Of a stretch of 64,000 nt of DNA, positions 55,401 to 63,227 are shown in pieces. The position numbers and the translations under genes are program-made. This stretch comes from Dromiciops gliroides. Its lineage: Eukaryota; Chordata; Mammalia; Microbiotheria; Microbiotheriidae. The stretch covers positions 735,580,232-735,644,231 of the forward strand of contig NC_057861.1 in the NCBI RefSeq assembly GCF_019393635.1, written 5' to 3'. Within the stretch, counting starts at the first letter, position 1. Every line of letters begins with the position of its first letter. The notes below the pieces were generated by a model. It worked only from the letters and a program-made list of their open reading frames with translations. It made no database searches and was not told the origin of the DNA.

Positions 55401-58400
55401 CCTGCCTAAATAGTGATGCCCAGACTAATAGCTAGCATTTACATAGTGCTTTAGGGTCTCCAGAGCCCTTTACAAATATAGTATTGTTTCATCTTCATAG
55501 CATCCCTGGGAGGAAGATGCTATTATTTTCCCTGTTTTTACAGGGGAGGAAACTGAGGCAGTCAGATGTTACACGACTTGCCCAGGGTCAAAGCTAGCAA
55601 GTGCCCAAGGCTGGATGATTTGAACTCATCTTCCTGACTGACTCCCAGTCAAACCCTCTATTCTTTCTGCCAGAATTAAACACTATACTCTGGGCATGGT
55701 CTTAGCAAGGCAGGGGGTAGAAAGACCACATTTCTCTATTCTTGGATGTTCTACCTCCAAATGCCACCTAAGGTTATCTAGTTTTCTTGGTTGTTAGATA
55801 ATACTTCCCAATTGCTAAAGAAATCATCTTGGGAGCCAACTCTTACCAGTCTTCCGCTTTTAGGCTTTTAATGTGGATCAATAGAGAATCATTTGAGAGT
55901 CAGATTGTAAATGGGCTTAATGATGATGTGGGACTTTCTCAATATTTTAAAGTCATGGCATTCACTCTCTTCCACCTGAAAATGAATATGAGCTCCCATT
56001 TATATTGAACTCCTTTGCAGAATACTTTCCTCAGACTGTTCCAACATTTTGACATAGAGGGTCAAAGCATTATTATCTTCATTTTTTATTTGGGAAAGGC
56101 CTGGAGAGGTTAAGGAACTTGCCCAGGGTCACACAGCCAAGGCAAAATTGAAACTGAGGTCCCCTAATTCCAACTCTAGCCTTCTTTCTTCTATGCTAGC
56201 TAGGAAGCTAGGTGGATAGGGTGGGAGACCTGGAGTCAGAAAGAGTTCAAATTTGGCCTCAGACACTTACTAGCTATAACCTGCCTGCCTCAGTTTCCCC
56301 ATATGTAAAATGGTGCTAATAATAACACCTGCCTTTCAGGGTTGTTGTAGGGATTAAATAAGATAATATTTGTAAAGTGTTTTGCCAATCTTAAAGCACT
56401 ATAAACTTCTTGTTCTTGCTCTTGCTCTTGTTCTTGTTCTTGTTCTTGTTCTTGCTCTTGTTCTTGTTCTTGCTCTTGTTCTTGTTCTTGTTCTTGCTCT
56501 TGTTCTTGTTCTTGTTCTTGTTCTTGTTCTTGTTCTTGTTCTTGTTCTTGTTCTTGTTCTTGTTCTTGTTCTTGTTCTTGTTCTTGTTCTTGTTCTTGTT
56601 CTTGTTCTTGTTCTTGTTCTTCCATAACTCACTTTAAAAGAAAGAACAGAGGAATGAGGGGCAATGATATAAACTAACTTTGATTTCAGATTTACTGAAT
56701 GATTTATAAAGTCCTTCCTTCCTAACACAAGGTAATACAAGTATTATTATTCCTATTTTGCAGAGGTCACTTTTTGTGTGTGAGGAAATTGGGGTTAAGT
56801 GACTTGCCCAGGGTCACACAGCTAGTAAGTGTCAAGTGTCTGAGGCCAGACTTGAACTCAGGTCCTCCTGACTAAAGGGCTGGTGCTCTATCCACTGTGC
56901 CACCTAGCTGCCCCTGCAGGGGTCATTTTTACTTGCCCAGGTGCTACTAGATCTTGTAGTTAGTGGACCTGAGTTTAAATCCTGTCTCTGCCACTTATGG
57001 CCTATGTGACCTTGGACAAATCATTTCCTTTCTCTTGTTCTCAGTTTCCTCAACTGTAAAAGGAAGAAGTTGGGCCAGATGACTTCTTATCATTGGTAAC
57101 TTTGAATGAGCAGTTTTAACTGAAGGATATGGTTGGAAAGCAGATTGTGAAGGATTTAGAAGAGAAAGAGAAAGTATAGGTGCCCAGGGTAGAATGCATT
57201 ATCAATTTTGTATGCGTCTTCAAAGAGTTCATTCTTTTTTTGGGGGGGGGGGGACGGTGAGGCAATTGGAGTTAAGTGACTCGCCCAGGGTCACACAGCT
57301 AGTAAGTATTAAGTGTTTGAGGCTGGATTTGAACTCAGGTCCTCCTGACTCCAGGGCCAGTACTCTATCCACTGCACCACCTAGCTGCCCCTAAAGAGTT
57401 CATTCTTTTTTTTTTTTTTTGGTGAGGCAATTGGGGTTAAGTGACTTGCCCAGGGTCACACAGCTAGTAAGTGTTAAGTGTCTGAGGCCGGATTTGAACT
57501 CAGGTACTCCTGACTCCAGGGCCCGTGCTCTATCCACTGTGCCACCTAGCTGCCCCAAGAGTTCATTCTTAAAGGGGAGATATAGGTCCATAGCTAGTGG
57601 AGATGGTAGGATCAATCAAGGTTTTTTTTTTCAGCCACAGGGCCTTTATTCACTGGGGGGGGGGGCAGGATAAAGACAACCAATAAAAATGGTTCCTTTA
57701 GCAGCCAGGCTCAGGTGCATTGAGGGGTTTTTAAGGATGAGAAAGGGGCAACTTTACATAATTAATTGAGCAGACATTTATTGAGCACTTTTACCTACTG
57801 TGTAAAGTTCACTAAGTACAGAAGAAAATACAAAGGTGTATGAAATGAGTCCCTGTCCTCCAAGTCCTTGCATCTCTTAGGAGAGATAAGGCAAGGACCC
57901 AAATACATTGTGTAAAATAACAATAATAACTGATACTCACATAAGTGCTTTAAGGTTGGCAAAGTACTGAGTGCACATGATCTCATTTGAGCTTTATAAG
58001 AAACTTACAAGTCAGGTAATACTACTGGTATTATTGCCTCCATTCTACAGATGAGAGAACTGAGGATTAAAGAGATGAAGTGATTTGCCCATGGTCTCAC
58101 AGATTGGGGATTCAATCTCTATGTCCAAGCACTCACCAGTGCTGTTTTTCTAAGGATAGAGAAAGCATTCATTATGCCCTTGCTATGTGGCAGGCTAAAT
58201 GCTGGCAATCAAGACCCTAACTAGCCTCAAGAGACTTAGGTTCTAGTGGAGAAGACAGCACATAAAGAGGTGCTGGCTATTTGAGGCTGAGGGTCAAAGG
58301 GGAAGCAGGAAAATATTATAAGTACATGAGAAATAGCTAGCTAACAAACAGAGCTCCCAGTATGCCTTGTTCCCTTTCTAAAGCAAGAAAATGTGTTAAG

Positions 58401-58415
58401 TGCATTAGAGAGAGA

Positions 58416-58500
<85 letters not shown>

Positions 58501-61500
58501 TTAGGGGAATTCAAGGAAAGGATTCTCTGGTTAGAGAATAATGCCTGACAGTTTCACAGTGCTTTGCAGTTAATGAAGCAATTTTGCATGCATTATCTTA
58601 TTTTATTTGTACACAAAGCAGCAAGGAAAGCAAGGTATGCATCATTATCTATTTTTTATAGATGAGGGAATAGGCAGAGAGAAGTGTCTGTGTCATAGTT
58701 AGCCCCAGCATCCTGGTCTTCTGTTTCTTAATCCAATGGTCTTTCCATGAGATACCTCACTAACTTCCTACTGATTATCAACAAGGCCTTTAATGTTACC
58801 TAAAACATACTTGGATGTCATTCTACTTTTTAAACTTCAAGTAGCTTGTGACACTGGACTCATGCTTGAATATTTTACCTCTCCTGGCAGTGACAGAGAT
58901 TTATATTCCAGAGGACACTCCTGTGGGCACCATCCTTTACAGAGTGAGAGCCAAGGACCCAGAGAATGCTGCCTTAAAGGTAATTTATGTTGTTTGGATT
59001 AAGAGCCATGAGTCCTGGTTGTTCCCATCTGAGACTATATCCACACACAAAGCAAAGGTAATCATTCTGGCCCATTTAATTATAGGGCATGGTTGAGCCC
59101 TGAGCTCTCTAAGAGATTGCCTGAGCTCTGCTACATTTCATTCTCTGTATAATGGACAGCTCCAAGTGATAGCGGTGCCTCTTTTTGTAACAAGATCTTA
59201 GCCCTTTTAATTTTGTTTACTTGTCATCTTGGCTGCACACAAGCCCTTTTGTTTTCTGACAGAACTAATTATTCCTGTAATACATGGGGATCTTAACTCT
59301 AGCTTTTGTAATGGACCAGATATCTACATGTTCTCCTCCATCACCTCAGCACCTGCCATACAACAGCAGTCTAGCTAGACACTGAATTGTGGAAAGGTGT
59401 AGTCATAGAATGGATGATATTATATCAATATGATATGTTACTTGGATTTGGAATCTCTGAATCATTTTGTGACTGTTCTTTCTTCATCTTCCATATCCAA
59501 GTTCTGTTGATTCTTTTTCTATAGTATGTGTCTCCTAGGTTTCTTCTTTTCATGCCTGCTGCTAAAAACGTGGTCCTCAATGAACCTCATAGCTTCCTAA
59601 CTTATTTCCATACCTCTTGTGTCTCCCCCTTCTAATTCAACTTTCATACCACTGCTGTATTACTTTACCTCATGCACAGGTCTTTTTTTTTTTTTAAATG
59701 GGGCAATGAGTGTTAAGTGACTTGCCCAGAGCCACACAGCTAGTAAGTGTCAAACATGCACAGGCCTTAATGTATCACTCTACTCCTTAAAAACCTTCAG
59801 TGGCTCCCCATTTCCTGCTGAATAATTCCCATTTCTTTGCTAGCATTCAAAGTCCTCTGCCCTTCAGGGTCAACCAGCCTTTTAACCTTATTTCTCACTA
59901 CTTCTCTTTGCATACTCTATACCAGAGGTGTCAAACAAACAGTGCTGCCCTATCCAGATTAAAATATGTTTGGGAAAAATTTAACAAAAGAGATAAAAAT
60001 ACAATAAGACATAATATGTGGATTTCTAAGTCAATCTGTAGCAGGTAAGGATCCTTATGTATAGTTTAGTTGCTCCCATTTCTAGTTGATTTGGATGTCA
60101 CTTCTCTGTATTCCAGAAAAAACTGGAGTATTTACTGTTTCACGACCACATCCCACCCTTTCCTTCCTCTCTACAGTCCCTTATGATCTTCCCAGTGCCT
60201 GGAAAGTGCCATTGTTCCCTTACTCTCAATTTCTCTCTTTTTAATATTACTCATTCTTTAAAACTGAAATCAAAAGTTACTTCCTTCCTGAACTTACCCT
60301 GATCCTGCCAGCTGGATGAAGGAAGACATCTTTCCTTCCTCATAATTTAAAAAAAAAAATTTTTGCAGGGCAATGAGGGTTAAGTGACTTGCCTGGGGTC
60401 ACACAGCTAGTAAGCGTCAAGTGTCTGAGGCTGGATTTGAACTCAGGTCCTCCTGAATCCAGGGCCGGTGCTTTATCCACTGCGCCACCTAGCTGTTCTC
60501 CCTCAGAATTTTCATGTAGCATAAATGCATCATGTATTAATATATACATGTTTACATATATATAAATATATACATATATGGTATATACATTTATAGTGAT
60601 CTGTTTTACATTTTAATTACTTGTCTCATAACCTCTATGAGATTATAAGCTCCTAGTGGGTAGAGACAATGTCTTCTTCACCTTTGAATCATTCATGGTC
60701 TCCAGTTCATTAAAATAAGGATTGGATCTTGATGTGATTTCACTGGCAAAGAGAACCCCAGTTAGTCAATGAACATTTATTAAATGCCTACTTTGTGCTA
60801 GGGACTGTACTAAGTACTAGGGATTCAAAAAGAGGCAAAAGGTAGTCCCTGCCCTCAAGGAGCTTACAATCTAATGGAAGAGACAATAAAGCAAATGAAT
60901 AAATATAAAGAGGCTGAACAGATGAAGGAATTTCCTCTACCAATGAAAGTCACCACTTTATCTGTGACTTCTAGTCTTAGCTACACAGAGAAGTTAAGTG
61001 ACTTGCCTAGGGTCACTCAGCCAGTAAACTAGGGGTCAGAGGCAGCATCTGAGCTCAGATTGAATTCCTGATTTTGAGACCAGCTTTCTAGCCATTGCTT
61101 GTCTACCTTTTGGTAGGTAAAGATGGAATGTTTGTTGAATGGAAGAATGATATGATTTTCTTTTACCTGGTATATTGATTGACCAGGATATCATGTCAGT
61201 TTATTAACATTTACTTTTGCTCTTCATCAATACTAACAACAAGAAGAAAAACTATTTACCAAGCTTGGTATTTATTTATCAAAGTACTGTGGTAGTCTGA
61301 GGTAGGTCAGCAATATGGAGATGATTTCTGTCCTCTTGTTGTTAGTCATTTTTCAGTTATGTCTGATTCTTTGTGACCCCATTTGAAGTTTTCTTGGCAA
61401 AGATACTGGAGTGGTTTGCTATTTCATTCTCCAGCTCATTCGACAGATGAGGAAACTGAGGCAAACAGGGTGAAGTGACTTGCCCAGGGTCACACAGCTT

Positions 61501-63186
61501 GTAAGTATCGGAGGCCAGATTTGAAATCATGAAAATGAGTCTTTCTGACTCCAGGCTCTACATTCTCTCCATCTAACTGCCCCCTCATTAGCACTTAGCA
61601 AGTGCTGTTTTCCCTAAACTGAGGAATAAATACAGAAATTGTCCATGCACTCATATTATTACCAAAGCTAGTATTAGACTACTGGAATTCATTATTTCCT
61701 AGTAGTTGTACTGAAGATACATGTCCATATATTGAGGATCCATGTTTTTCACCAGAGACAGCCATTGACTTTAGAAGCCTCATCAATGCTGTTTTTTTTT
61801 TATAAGAGCATTGAATAAACTCTATAATTACATAAAGAAACAGCAGCATTTTGTCAGGCTCCCACACACAGTCTTCTAGCCCTCCTCCCAATAACTCAAC
61901 ACCCTATCTAAGGGAGGATTGGAAAGGTCACAGCTTCCTCTACAACATATAATTAAGTCGCCTAATCATGCATATTGCCCCAAATCAACACTTACAAGAT
62001 AACAGTTTTGAACTCACCACCAGGCAGATCTACGTGCATGTGAATCAGATGTCACATTTCAACTGCTCTCCTGGTGTTCTGGCTTGAGAATTATCTACTT
62101 TAGGGGAAACCAAATCATAGCCAAATAGGTAAACTTGTAATACAACTTGCAATCACAATGGTTTGCCAGCTAGTTAATGGCCCCAACTCATTCTAGAAGG
62201 AGGCCACCCTGTGTTTTTTCATATTGACTCAGTGCCACTGGTCCAAGCCCCTGTATTTTACACAAAAGTGGGTTGGCTTATGGACCCATAGATAGGAAAA
62301 CTCACCCATCAAAATGTGCCTTAAAATTTTCACTAAATGAGGAATGACTTCAATGGTGACTAGAGCAATATGGAAGCCTGTATTTAATCAGCCCTCAATA
62401 CAGCTAACCTAATTTTGTGAGTCAGAAACTTAGTATGGTTCCTTATGGTTCTCTTCTCTTTAGTCTTTCATTTAGTTTCTCTAATTAGGTGGTTCTAGTT
62501 TCAACCATTAGCTTAGTCATGAGGGGCAATGGGGTATATGCTTTTAAAAGCCCTTGGAATCAGGAGCAGAGTTGAACTAGTTATAACTAGTGGAAAATCT
62601 AATAGTTTGGGTATGTAGGGCTATCAGCCTTCATATCAATTTTTCTAGATAGATCCCAGTATATGTGGGACTCCAGGACAAAAGGAGGTTGGGGAGAGAC
62701 AGCGTACTGTAAAGGGCAAGAGAGAGACCCTAAGACACTGACCTATATCAGAGAACCCCAGAATACAGCGAGGCTGCAGCTGGGAGGTAGGGGTTGGTAG
62801 CAGAGTAAGATGGCCTGGAAGTGAAACTCTTCTGGGGTCTAAGCCACCAATGGACTGAAGTGAGGGCATGAGTAGGTAGAATCATCTGGTACATTCATAT
62901 TTAGCCATCTCATGTTAATCTGAAAAACTGCAAGTGTTGTCAGCCCTCTAGAGTTTAGTTCCTTGGGACAAAGCTTTGACTTCCAGACCTTAGTTATGAC
63001 TCTGGCCAGGAGATCTGGGTTTGATTCCAGGGTCTGGTGCTCATTAGTAATGGGTTTATGTAATTCATCTCACTTCCTTTTATGAAACTCAAACTTTTTA
63101 CCTTAGGGTTGTTTAGATCATGAGACCTCATTTATTGGTTTTCAAAATTGTGCTGTTTTCCTTTAAAATGGTAATATACATCTCTC

Positions 63187-63227
<41 letters not shown>

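Noticed and set aside
56290-56740. Open frames of Glu-Gln, Arg-Thr, Val-Leu and Phe-Leu repeats on both strands
   Set aside because: All are frames of the TTGTTC array.
13600-60500. tRNA-like A and B box sequences (for example GGTTCAAATCC-type) in many places
   Set aside because: They are the heads of SINEs, not tRNA genes.
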